Positions 1-7,030 of a DNA stretch of 10,011 nt are shown piece after piece. A model generated the notes under the pieces. That model worked only from the letters and a program-made list of their open reading frames with translations, was not told the DNA's origin and did no database searches. The DNA comes from JBOGED01 sp050743625 (GTDB lineage: Bacteria > Actinomycetota > Nitriliruptoria > Euzebyales > Egibacteraceae): positions 1-10,011 of the forward strand of contig JBOGED010000306.1 of assembly GCA_050743625.1 (NCBI GenBank), in the 5' to 3' direction. The first letter of the stretch is position 1, and each line of letters starts with the position of its first letter. The position numbers and the translations under genes are program-made.

Positions 1-409
1 AGCCGGCACTGGCCGCGGCGGCGCCGAGCGCCACCGCCCTGTGGGGGCCGGGTGCGGGGGAGGCGGCCGCCAGCCCGTCCATGCGCGGGTCGGGCCACGT
101 GATCCGGGCGACGCGGAGCATCTGCCCGCCCAGCTTGCGTGACACGAGGCGCAGGGCGGGTGAGGCGATCCGCGCGGAGGCCTCGGCGTCCAGCTCCTCC
201 CACGAGCCGTCGCACCGGAGGACCGTCGCGGCCACCAGGGCGGCCTCGGTCAGCCCGGCCGTGGCCAGGCGCCCGCGGGCGAACGCGGCGAGCGAGTCGA
301 GGTCGTGGACCCACCCCCGCGCGACCGCGGCCTCGACGCCGCCCGAGTGGGCGTGGCCGCCCCACGGCAGCCGGCCGTCGGCGAGCATCAGCGCGGCGGG
401 CGGGATCAT
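1..409 (-). CDS. ureF: Urease accessory protein UreF (C-terminus cut by window edge)
   Basis: UreF belongs to the cytoplasmic UreD-UreF-UreG complex that loads nickel and the lysine-carbamylating CO2 into apo-urease; it gates the GTPase activity of UreG. The minus strand encodes 136 complete codons here (family proteins are roughly 220-230 residues), so the C-terminal part lies beyond the window start. The N-terminus carries the UreF hallmark LADGRLPWGGHAHSGG at about residues 9-24, in the form typical of actinobacteria, followed by an alanine-rich helical region with a conserved-looking SRKLGGQ stretch. The ATG at 409 lies 8 bases after the ureC stop. I see no good Shine-Dalgarno sequence, so translation is probably coupled to ureC. 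The neighbouring ureC supports the call. No damage is visible in the part present. Confidence 0.93.
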   Translation of the reverse strand, partial: MIPPAALMLADGRLPWGGHAHSGGVEAAVARGWVHDLDSLAAFARGRLATAGLTEAALVAATVLRCDGSWEELDAEASARIASPALRLVSRKLGGQMLRVARITWPDPRMDGLAAASPAPGPHRAVALGAAAASAG

Positions 410-417
410 CGGAACGA

Positions 418-2121
418 TCAGAACAAGAAGTAGCGCTGCGCCATCGGCAGCTCGGCAGCCGGGGCGGCGACGATCGGATCACCGTCGACGAAGACCGCGA
501 AGGTGTCCGGGTCGACCCTGATCTCCGGGGTCGCGTCGTTGAGCGGCAGGTCGGCCTTGCCCAGGCGCCTCACGCCGGCGACCGGCAGCAGGGGGCGGCG
601 GACCTCGACCCTGCTGGCCAACCCCTCCTCCAGCGCCACGGGCGCGACCCACGCGACGCTGAGTGCCGGCGCGACCGAGGCGCCGAACATCGGCCGGGGA
701 AGGACCGGTTGCGGTGTGGGGATCGACGCGTTCGCGTCGCCCATCGCCGCCCACGCCACCATCCCTCCCTTGAGCACCGCGTGCGGGCGCACGCCGAAGA
801 ACGGTGGGTCCCACAGGACGAGATCGGCGAGCTTGCCGACCTCGACGGAGCCGACCTCGCGGTCCAGGCCGTGGGTGATCGCGGGGCAGATCGTGTACTT
901 CGCGACGTAGCGGCGGGCCCGCAGGTTGTCGCACGAGCCGTCGCCCGGCAGCGACCCGCGGCGGCGCTTCATCGCATGGGCGGTCTGCCACGTCCGGAGC
1001 ACGACCTCGCCGATGCGGCCCATCGCCTGCGAGTCCGACCCGATCATCGAGATCGCGCCCAGATCGTGGAGCACGTCCTCGGCGGCGATCGTCGACGCGC
1101 GGATGCGGCTCTCGGCGAACGCGAGATCCTCGGGAACCGCGGGGTTCAGGTGGTGGCAGACCATGAGCATGTCGAGATGCTCGTCGATCGTGTTGACGGT
1201 GTGCGGGCGGGTCGGGTTCGTCGACGAGGGGAGCACGTTCGGCTGCGCGGCGACCGTGATGATGTCGGGCGCGTGCCCGCCGCCGGCACCCTCGGTGTGG
1301 TAGGTGTGGATGCTCCTACCCGCGATGGCCGCGAGCGTGCTGTCGACGTAGCCGGCCTCGTTCAGCGTGTCGGTGTGGATCGCGACCTGCACGCCCGAGG
1401 CATCGGCGACCCTCAGGCAGGCGTCGATCGCCGCCGGGGTCGTGCCCCAGTCCTCGTGGAGCTTGAACCCGGCTGCGCCGCCACGCAGCTGCTCCCACAG
1501 CGCCTCGGCGGAGGTGGTGTTGCCCTTGCCGAGCAGCGCGATGTTGACCGGCCAGCCGTCCAGGGCCTCGAGCATGCGCGCGAGGTACCACGCGCCGGGC
1601 GTGACCGTGGTCGCCTTCGTCCCCTCGGCCGGGCCGGTGCCGCCGCCGATAATGGTCGTGATCCCGCTGCCCAGCGCCTCGGGAATGAGCTGCGGGCAGA
1701 TCAGGTGCACGTGGCAGTCGACCGCGCCAGCCGTGAGGATCCGCCCGTTCCCCGCCATGACCTCGGTTGACGGGCCGATCACCAAGGCAGGGTCGATCCC
1801 GTCCATGATGTCGGGATTGCCGGCCTTGCCGATCCCGCAGATCCGGCCGTCGCGGACGCCGACGTCGGCCTTGACGATCCCCCAGTGGTCGAGGATCACC
1901 GCTCCCGTGACGACGAGGTCGGGCGTGCCCTCCGCGCGAGCCGCCGTCGCCTGACCCATCGACTCGCGGATGACCTTGCCGCCGCCGAAGACCGCCTCGT
2001 CGCCGCCGGCGCAGCGGTCCTCGGTGACCTCGACGAGCAGGTCGGTGTCCGCGAGGCGTATCCGGTCGCCCGCTGTGGGTCCGTAGAGCGCGGCGTAGCG
2101 GCGCCGGTCGAGCTCAGCCAC
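418..2121 (-). CDS. ureC: Urease subunit alpha UreC (catalytic)
   Basis: This is the catalytic nickel subunit of cytoplasmic urease, which hydrolyses urea to ammonia and carbamate. All active-site residues are visible. Counting from the chosen GTG start at 2121 (567 residues, the usual family length): HVH ligands H137 and H139, the carbamylated lysine K220 in GFKLHEDWG, H222, nickel ligand H249 (AIHTDTLNE), H275 (HTEGAGGGH), the flap pair C322 and H323 (MVCHHL), and aspartate D363 (IGSDSQAMGR). The frame also runs up to a TTG at 2142, but starting at GTG gives VAELDRRRYAALYGPT, aligning with the usual N-terminus, with GGTGA a few bases upstream. It overlaps the end of ureB by 8 bases, indicating translational coupling. 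The enzyme looks functional. The stretch GDGSCDNLRARRY is slightly divergent from common UreC sequences but lies away from the metal ligands. Confidence 0.98.
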   Translation of the reverse strand: MAELDRRRYAALYGPTAGDRIRLADTDLLVEVTEDRCAGGDEAVFGGGKVIRESMGQATAARAEGTPDLVVTGAVILDHWGIVKADVGVRDGRICGIGKAGNPDIMDGIDPALVIGPSTEVMAGNGRILTAGAVDCHVHLICPQLIPEALGSGITTIIGGGTGPAEGTKATTVTPGAWYLARMLEALDGWPVNIALLGKGNTTSAEALWEQLRGGAAGFKLHEDWGTTPAAIDACLRVADASGVQVAIHTDTLNEAGYVDSTLAAIAGRSIHTYHTEGAGGGHAPDIITVAAQPNVLPSSTNPTRPHTVNTIDEHLDMLMVCHHLNPAVPEDLAFAESRIRASTIAAEDVLHDLGAISMIGSDSQAMGRIGEVVLRTWQTAHAMKRRRGSLPGDGSCDNLRARRYVAKYTICPAITHGLDREVGSVEVGKLADLVLWDPPFFGVRPHAVLKGGMVAWAAMGDANASIPTPQPVLPRPMFGASVAPALSVAWVAPVALEEGLASRVEVRRPLLPVAGVRRLGKADLPLNDATPEIRVDPDTFAVFVDGDPIVAAPAAELPMAQRYFLF

Positions 2122-2443
2122 GCCCGTCACCGGGCGGGTCAAGAGGCCCCGCCACCTCTCCGCGCAGGCCAGCCACGACCCGCCGCCCGGTCAACGGCAC
2201 CAGCTCCACCTCCATCCCGATGCCCGGCTCGAACCGCACGGCGGTCCCCGCGGGGATCGCGAGCCGGTGGCCACGCGCGGCGGCCCGGTCGAACCGCAAC
2301 GCCGGGTTCGCCTCAGCGAAATGATAGTGAGAGCCGACCTGCACCGGCCGGTCACCCGTGTTCTCGACGACTAGGCGCGTCACCGACCGGCCGTCGTTGA
2401 TCGTCACGGGACCCTCGCCTGGGATAATTTCGCCTGGGATCAT
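2114..2443 (-). CDS. ureB: Urease subunit beta UreB
   Basis: UreB is the small structural beta subunit of the three-subunit (UreABC) bacterial urease; it packs against UreC and has no catalytic residues. The 109-residue protein begins MIPGEIIPGEG and contains the family signatures QVGSHYHFAEAN (about residues 35-46), LRFDRAAARG, and IPAGTAVRFEPG (about residues 63-74). The frame opens further upstream to 2470, but the ATG at 2443 has a GGAG Shine-Dalgarno sequence 7 bases before it and matches the family start, so I chose it. The 3' end overlaps ureC. The gene is separated from ureA by an unusually wide 227-base gap with two hairpins, whereas ureA and ureB are normally close. Confidence 0.97.
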   Translation of the reverse strand: MIPGEIIPGEGPVTINDGRSVTRLVVENTGDRPVQVGSHYHFAEANPALRFDRAAARGHRLAIPAGTAVRFEPGIGMEVELVPLTGRRVVAGLRGEVAGPLDPPGDGRG

Positions 2444-2559
2444 CCGCTCGCTCCATGTCTGGTCGCGCACTGCCCGCTTCTCGACCCCGAGCGTTCCACC
2501 CGGTCGTGCGCGGCGTCAAGCAGCTGTGCCCGCTCGTAGGCGCCGTCGAGTCCGCTGCC

Positions 2560-2586
2560 AGCTTTTGCGCGCAGCCGCGCAAAGCT
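2560..2586. repeat. Intercistronic palindrome 1 (ureA-ureB gap)
   Basis: This inverted repeat has arms AGCTTTTGCGCG and CGCGCAAAGCT. It is self-complementary over 11 base pairs with one bulged T and a 4-base loop. It shares the core TTTGCGCG / CGCGCAAA with the second palindrome about 70 bases away. No T-tract follows on either strand, so it is not a classical terminator. It could be an mRNA processing or stability element, or a REP-like mobile palindrome. Confidence 0.7.
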
Positions 2587-2627
2587 TGCCCCAACCACAA
2601 CCGCATCTGGGATCCGGCCTGACTGTC

Positions 2628-2661
2628 CTGAGGTTTTTGCGCGCCGACGCGCAAACCTCAG
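2628..2661. repeat. Intercistronic palindrome 2, 9 bases downstream of ureA
   Basis: This inverted repeat has arms CTGAGGTTTTTGCGCG and CGCGCAAACCTCAG. They pair over 14 bases with two bulged T residues around a CCGA loop. In the ure transcript this hairpin begins about 9 bases after the ureA stop, and ureB starts about 185 bases later. Its position suits attenuation or a 3'-end stabiliser that sets the ureA to ureBC ratio. No poly-U tract follows, so full termination is unlikely. The outer stem differs from palindrome 1 but the TTTGCGCG core is the same. The rest of the 2444-2670 gap shows no gene. Confidence 0.72.
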
Positions 2662-2670
2662 TCCGTAGCC

Positions 2671-2953
<283 letters not shown>

Positions 2954-2973
<20 letters not shown>

Positions 2974-3427
2974 GAGGCGCTCCTTGCCCGGCTGTCAGCA
3001 GCAGGTCGTCGATCTCGTCGCGCAGGTCCGCCGAAGCGGTCGTCGCCGCGATCTGGGCGGCCACCCTGCCCGGATGGGAGCTGAGCACGTAGATCTGCTG
3101 CGCGAGGTAGACCGCCTCCTCGACGTCGTGGGTGACCATCACGATCGTCGTGCCGGTCTGCCGCCAGATCTCCAACAGGAAGTCTTGCATGACCCGCTTG
3201 GTCTGCGCGTCCAGGGCGCCGAACGGCTCGTCGAGCAACAGGACCGCCGGCTCGGTCACCAGCGCCCGCGCGATCGCCACACGCTGGCGCATGCCACCTG
3301 ACAGCTCACGGGGTCTCGGGCTTGCGCTCAGACGACGTCGCGGTTCGCTGGTCTCGCGAGGGCCGCTGCTGCAGGCAACCGCCAGGGCAAGCGCCACGAG
3401 GATCGCCGGAAGCCGCGTGATGCGCAT
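2954..3427 (-). pseudogene. Chimeric ORF: lipoprotein signal peptide fused to C-terminal half of a NitT/TauT-type ABC ATPase
   Basis: This is one 157-residue frame made of two unrelated parts. Residues 1 to about 22 (MRITRLPAILVALALAVAC, cysteine 19) form a lipoprotein signal peptide of the kind found on ABC substrate-binding proteins. From about residue 39 it becomes the C-terminal half of a nitrate/sulfonate/taurine-family ATPase: signature LSGGM at 42-46, Walker B VLLLDEP at 62-68, D-loop GALD, H-loop H100 in VTHDVEEA. Walker A, the Q-loop, the mature binding protein and any permease are missing, so it cannot work as a transporter ATPase. In guanidine-riboswitch operons of this type, binding protein, permease and ATPase normally follow one another, so the simplest reading is one in-frame deletion from early in the first gene to the middle of the last. 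A mis-joined assembly would look the same. The ATG lies 2 bases after the gdmH stop. Confidence 0.85.
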
Positions 3428-3429
3428 GC

Positions 3430-4587
3430 CTACCCCGCCCAGGGCTCGTCCGGTTGGTCGCTGATCAGCCAAGAGGGCGGTTCGCGGGGCAGGGCGCCCG
3501 CGTCGACCAGGCCAGCGAGCACGTCGACGACGACCCGGGTCGCCATCAACGCGGTGATGTCGGAGACGTCGTAGGGCGGGGAGACCTCGACCACCTCCAT
3601 GCCACACAGCGGAGCCTCGCGGGCGATGCGGTGGATCATCCCGAGCGCCTCCCGGGGCAGGAGCCCACCTGGCTCCGGCCATCCCGTCCCGGGGACGAAG
3701 CCGGCGTCGATGCAGTCGATGTCGAAGCTGAGGTAGACCGCGCGCGCCTTGTCGGTGGCGACCTCGAGAGCCAGGTCGACCGCGCGGTCGATGCCCATCC
3801 GCTCGATGTCGCCGACGGTCAGGATCGTGGTGCCGCGCTCCCGCTCGACCTTGACGCCCGCGCGCGGGACCTGCCACTCGCCGATGCCGAGCTGGACGAG
3901 GTTGCCCGCGGGCGCGTTCGCGATGTTGGTGGCGTGGAACCACGGAGTGGTGTGCATCCGCTCGTCGAGGTCGGTCTCTTGAAGGTCCGCGTGGCGATCG
4001 AAGTGGATGATCCCGACGTTGCCGTCGACGTGCGGCGCCAGCCCCCTGACCGTGGGATAGCCGACGGAGTGGTCGCCGCCGAGCGCGACTGGGAAGACGC
4101 CCGCCCGGAACACGTGGCTCATCGCGCGGGAGATCTGGTCGAACGCCTTCTCGATGTTGGCGGGGATGACAAAGGCATCGCCGGCGTCGCCAAGCCGCAG
4201 CTGTTCCCCGCAGGTCGATCCCGGACTCGAAGTGGTAGGGCGTGTAGAGCGCGGAGATCCGCCGGATCCCCTGAGGCCCGAACCGCGTGCCCGCCCGGTA
4301 CGTCGTCCCCGTGTCCAGCGGGACTCCCATCACGACCGCGTCGTACGCGCCGACGTCCGCCACGTCCTCGACATACGGCGCCTTGAGGAAGGTGTTGATG
4401 CCGGCGAAATGCGGCAACTCGCCCCGCGCGAACGTCGGGATGGTCCGATCGTGATGCTAGGCGCCGCCGTCAACCCGTGCCGGTGCCCGCGGTCCACCTC
4501 AGCTTCCCATGCGGTCGACGGCGGGTCTGCCTCGGGCATCGCCGCCCGCCAGCCGGCCGTGTCCTCACGGCGGTCATGCTCGGTCAT
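3430..4587 (-). pseudogene. gdmH: Guanidine hydrolase-like ureohydrolase (GdmH/SpeB family), two compensating frameshifts
   Basis: This gene encodes a manganese- or nickel-dependent ureohydrolase of the arginase/agmatinase fold. The ATG at 4587 has AGGGAG 7 bases upstream. Frame 1 covers 4587 to about 4451, a shifted frame covers about 4450-4207, and the first frame resumes to the stop at 3430. One missing base near 4450 (ACGATC where ACGGATC fits) and one extra G in the run at 4206-4209 explain this. The repaired protein is about 385 residues, longer than ordinary agmatinases. Metal motifs are GGDHS (H173), FDRHAD (D197, H199, D201) and FDIDCID (D289, D291, D294). The segments TIPTFARGELPHFAGINTF, TPWFHATN and GTGWPEPGG resemble guanidine hydrolases such as Synechocystis Sll1077 rather than agmatinase. 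The upstream guanidine-I aptamer and downstream urease agree: guanidine would give urea plus ammonia. Decay and sequencing error are both possible. Confidence 0.86.
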
Positions 4588-4594
4588 GTGCGCG

Positions 4595-4616
4595 CTCCCT
4601 TTCCACCCGCCGGAAA
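4595..4616 (-). promoter_or_regulatory. gdmH ribosome binding site with adjacent hairpin
   Basis: On the minus strand AGGGAG (4600-4595) sits 7 bases before the ATG at 4587 and fixes this start. Directly 5' of it, TTTCC (4616-4612) can pair with GGAAA (4604-4600), which abuts the ribosome binding site. Flanking GCG/CGC could extend the stem and leave the GGGAG in a bulge. This could be the translational output stage of the riboswitch upstream. The pairing is visible in the sequence; its regulatory role is inferred. Confidence 0.45.
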
Positions 4617-4639
4617 CGCAATGCACCGGGCCGGTTCGA

Positions 4640-4730
4640 CCTCCCGGGCTTTATCGCTGGCGTGTAACGGCTCTGGGCCGCCTGTGCCTCTCGGACCAGC
4701 CACCGCTCGAGTGCGGAACCCTAGGCACGC
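4640..4730 (-). promoter_or_regulatory. Guanidine-I riboswitch (ykkC class) aptamer
   Basis: The minus strand carries the conserved blocks of the guanidine-I (ykkC) aptamer in order. CTAGGGTTCCGC lies at 4724-4713. A P2 hairpin CCGC-ACTCGA-GCGG follows, then CTGGTCCGAGAGGCACA. The 3' block AAAGCCCGGGAG is at 4652-4641. P1 forms between GCGTG (4730-4726) and CACGC (4664-4660). The length of about 91 bases fits the class. These RNAs bind guanidinium and switch on genes for guanidine export or degradation. The aptamer sits 52 bases upstream of the gdmH ATG, in the same orientation. I see no terminator hairpin with a U-tract before the gene, so control may be translational. Confidence 0.93.
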
Positions 4731-4899
4731 TCTGCGGTTGTCACCCCAGCGTGCGCTCCCGGGTTTCGCCAGGGCCTCCCCGGCGTCACCGTCCTGTAAC
4801 ACGCGCTCGTTGAGCGGCGAGAACCTTGCGGGCGGTAAGGTGGCAAGCAGAGGGCTTGGTGCGGCTGCGAGCAGCCGTGCGGTATGCACCGGGGGGGTC
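4731..4899. other. Divergent intergenic region between guanidine leader and DUF418 gene
   Basis: This stretch should hold the minus-strand promoter for the riboswitch-gdmH transcript and the plus-strand promoter for the DUF418 gene. No box is convincing. On the plus strand TTGAGC (4810-4815) and TAAGGT (4836-4841) resemble -35 and -10 boxes but are 20 bases apart, longer than ideal. I see no coding sequence. A partial look-alike of the aptamer 3' block (AAACCCGGGAG, minus strand, about 4770) lacks the other conserved aptamer blocks. Confidence 0.4.
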
Positions 4900-6102
4900 A
4901 TGGGTATCGGAACACCCGGAGCGCTCTCGCCGGTTCGGGGCGGTGACCGTGTCGTCGCTCTGGACGTCGTGCGAGGGTTCGCGATCCTCGGGATCCTGCT
5001 GGTCAACATCGAGATCTTCAGCCAGGGGCTCACGTTCGGAGGACGACCCCAATCGCCAGCGCCTGACCTGTTCGCCTCAGCGCTGGTCCAGGTGTTCGCC
5101 TCCGGCAAGTTCATCAGCACGCTGGCGTTCTTGTTCGGGTTGGGGTTCACGTTCCAGGGCATGCGGGCCGAGGCGCGGGAGCGCTCCCCCACGCGGCTGC
5201 TCGTGCGCAGGATCGCGGTCCTCGGCCTGTTCGGGCTGGCGCACGCGATCCTGATCTGGAGCGGCGACATCCTGCTGACCTACACCCTCATGGCGCTCGT
5301 GCTCCTGCTGTTCCGCCGCCAGAGCCCCAGGACGCTGCTGACCTGGGCCGGCTGCATCCTGGGAGCGTGGGTCCTGATCCTGATGGTCGGTGTCGTGTTC
5401 ACGGCGCTCGCCGGGCCGGAGGTCGCAGCGGAGGCAGGCGCCGCTGCTATACCGGCCATCGACGCGTTCGCCGAGCAGGCGCGAGCGGCGTACACCTCGG
5501 GCTCCTACCCACAGATGGTCGCGCAGCGGCTTCGGGAGCTCGTGTCCGCGGCGTTCGCCATGTTCTTCGTCGGCTGGTTCGTGTTCCCGATGATGCTGGC
5601 GGGGGCCGCGGTCGCACGCGCCGGCTGGTTGGCCGACCTGGAGGCGCACCGCCCGGCCTTGCGTCGCGCGGCCGTGATCGGCCTGGGTGCCGGGCTCCCG
5701 CTGAACATCGCCTATGCCGCGTTCTCGGCGATGGACCCCGGGGGAGTCGGTCCATTCGCCCTGGCCGGGCTGGCGTGTTGGAGTACCGGAGCCCCCGCGC
5801 TGTCCATCGGCTACATGGCCTCGGTCACGCTGTTTACGCTCAGCAGGCCGGGCAGCACGATCGCCGCCAGACTCGCCGCGGTCGGGCGGCTGGCGTTGAC
5901 CAACTACCTCGCGCAGAGCATCGTGATGACCGCGATCTTCTACGGCCTGGGACTGTACGGCCGGATCGGGCTGGTTCCCTCACTGGGCATCGCGGTGGCG
6001 TTCCTCGCCCTGCAGGTCTACGCCAGCCCTCGTTACCTCGCGCGGTTCTCGGCGGGCCCCGCCGAATCGCTGTGGCGGCGCCTGACCTACGGCTCACGCT
6101 GA
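4900..6102 (+). CDS. DUF418 family membrane protein (YeiB-like)
   Basis: This is a 400-residue polytopic inner-membrane protein of the DUF418/YeiB family, whose biochemical role is not established. The N-terminus has the family signature ALDVVRGFAILGILLVNIEIF (about residues 20-40). Multiple hydrophobic segments follow (about 70-90, 104-122, 126-138, 148-170, 215-240, 256-276, 284-315 and 336-374). The C-terminal DUF418 hallmarks are GRLALTNYLAQS (329-340) and FSAGPAESLWRRLTYG (383-398). I chose the ATG at 4900 because the conserved region begins 20 residues later; the longer upstream open frame would run antisense through the riboswitch. The ribosome binding site is weak: a G-run sits two bases before ATG. 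The gene is divergent from gdmH and convergent with urtE, so it is a separate unit. A link to guanidine or urea is only positional. Confidence 0.88.
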   Translation: MGIGTPGALSPVRGGDRVVALDVVRGFAILGILLVNIEIFSQGLTFGGRPQSPAPDLFASALVQVFASGKFISTLAFLFGLGFTFQGMRAEARERSPTRLLVRRIAVLGLFGLAHAILIWSGDILLTYTLMALVLLLFRRQSPRTLLTWAGCILGAWVLILMVGVVFTALAGPEVAAEAGAAAIPAIDAFAEQARAAYTSGSYPQMVAQRLRELVSAAFAMFFVGWFVFPMMLAGAAVARAGWLADLEAHRPALRRAAVIGLGAGLPLNIAYAAFSAMDPGGVGPFALAGLACWSTGAPALSIGYMASVTLFTLSRPGSTIAARLAAVGRLALTNYLAQSIVMTAIFYGLGLYGRIGLVPSLGIAVAFLALQVYASPRYLARFSAGPAESLWRRLTYGSR

Positions 6103-6337
6103 GGCACGGGTCACACCACGAGGAGGCGGTGGGAGCGTATGGCGGCACGCAGGACTGGATCGAGGCCGGTCTACCCGTCGAACAAGGTACCGTCGCCAAC
6201 CCGGCCCGGGAAGCTCACCCGCGGTAACCTGTCTCGGCCCGCTAGCCGTGGCGGACGCCGCGGTGAAGGTCCGCGTCCGCGCGGTGGAGCAGGGTCCCGC
6301 ACTCGAAGGCCTGAAACTGTACGGGCCAGCGCCTGGG
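6103..6337. other. Convergent intergenic region between DUF418 gene and urtE
   Basis: No gene is supported here; open frames have no recognisable domain or ribosome binding site. The best structure is an inverted repeat, TCACCCGCGG (6215-6224) with CCGCGGTGA (6258-6266), pairing with one bulged C around a loop holding a small CGGC/GCCG hairpin. Its place between two converging genes suits a bidirectional terminator. There is no T-tract on either strand, so this is a weak inference. Confidence 0.35.
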
Positions 6338-7030
6338 TTAGACGGCGAGGAGGCGGTGGAGGGTGTCGGGTTGGGCGTCGGCGGTTGCGCCGGTGGCGGT
6401 GATACGGCCGGCTTCCATGATGGCGTAGCGGCTGGCGAGGCGGAGGGCGAACTCGAGGTACTGCTCGACGAGGAGGATGGTGAGCCGGGCGGTGCGGTGC
6501 AGGTCGAGGATCGTGCGTTCGATGTCGAGGATGACCGAGGGTTGGATGCCTTCGGTCGGCTCGTCGAGGAGCAGCAGGCGTGGTCGGGCGGCGAGGGCTC
6601 GTGCCATCGCGAGTTGTTGGCGTTGGCCGCCGCTGAGTAGGCCGGCGGGGCGTTGGAGCAGGCTCTTCAGGCCGGGGAACCGGTCGAGGGCCTCGTCGAT
6701 CCCGGCGGCAGAGCGTCCGCAGGCTTCGAGCGCGACGAGCAGGTTTTCTTTGGTGGTCAGGTGGGGGAAGGCGACCTGTCCCTGTGGGACGTAGCCGATG
6801 CCGGCGCGGGCGCGCTGGGCGGGGGTCAGCCCGGCGAGGTCGCGGCCGTCGAGTGTGATCTTGCCTGACCAGGCGCGGTTGAGCCCGGCGATCGCGCCGA
6901 GCAGGGTGGTCTTGCCGACGCCGTTGCGGCCCATGAGGCACAGCAGATGGCCCTTCTCGATCTCCAGGTCTACGCCTTCTAGGACCAGGACCCGCCCGTA
7001 CCCAGTCCGCAACCCCTCCACGGTCAGCAT
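6338..7030 (-). CDS. urtE: Urea ABC transporter ATP-binding protein UrtE
   Basis: UrtE is one of two cytoplasmic ATPases that power urea uptake through UrtB-UrtC. The 230-residue, LivF-like protein has Walker A GRNGVGKTT (34-42), the Q-loop in GIGYVPQG (Q83), the signature LSGGQ (132-136), Walker B RLLLLDEP (151-158) and the LLVEQ H-loop position (Q190), as usual in the LivF/UrtE group. The phrases CLMGRNGVGKTTLL and RARAGIGYVPQG are typical of UrtE. The ATG at 7030 has GGAGGG 6 bases upstream and overlaps the urtD stop by 7 bases. It is the last gene of the urt operon, ending opposite the converging DUF418 gene. An amino-acid (LivF) role is less likely given the neighbouring urt and urease genes. 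Confidence 0.93.
   Translation of the reverse strand: MLTVEGLRTGYGRVLVLEGVDLEIEKGHLLCLMGRNGVGKTTLLGAIAGLNRAWSGKITLDGRDLAGLTPAQRARAGIGYVPQGQVAFPHLTTKENLLVALEACGRSAAGIDEALDRFPGLKSLLQRPAGLLSGGQRQQLAMARALAARPRLLLLDEPTEGIQPSVILDIERTILDLHRTARLTILLVEQYLEFALRLASRYAIMEAGRITATGATADAQPDTLHRLLAV

Noticed and set aside
139..1770. A 543-codon open frame on the plus strand opposite ureC
   Set aside because: It is a GC-rich shadow of ureC: arginine/alanine-rich with no domain, while the minus strand encodes all urease active-site residues.
3430..4587. Naming the ureohydrolase agmatinase (speB)
   Set aside because: The guanidine-I riboswitch, the NitT/TauT transporter remnant, the adjacent urease and the GTGWPEPGG/TPWFHATN motifs fit guanidine hydrolase better. 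The motifs alone do not prove the substrate.
4741..4800. A possible second, tandem guanidine aptamer (GTTACAGG and AAACCCGGGAG on the minus strand resemble the aptamer 3' block)
   Set aside because: No CTAGGGTTCCG or CTGGTCCGAGAG block lies upstream of it, so it is at most a chance or decayed resemblance.
6119..6359. A 14-base direct repeat CGAGGAGGCGGTGG at 6119-6132 and 6346-6359
   Set aside because: Low-complexity GC-rich sequence, one copy inside the urtE 3' end; chance similarity is likely.
6139..6402. An 87-codon plus-strand frame after the DUF418 gene
   Set aside because: Arginine/glycine-rich translation with no motif, running into the urtE coding region on the other strand.
6338..7030. 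Glutamine in place of the H-loop histidine in UrtE as a sign of an inactive ATPase
   Set aside because: VEQ at this position is the usual form in LivF/UrtE proteins.
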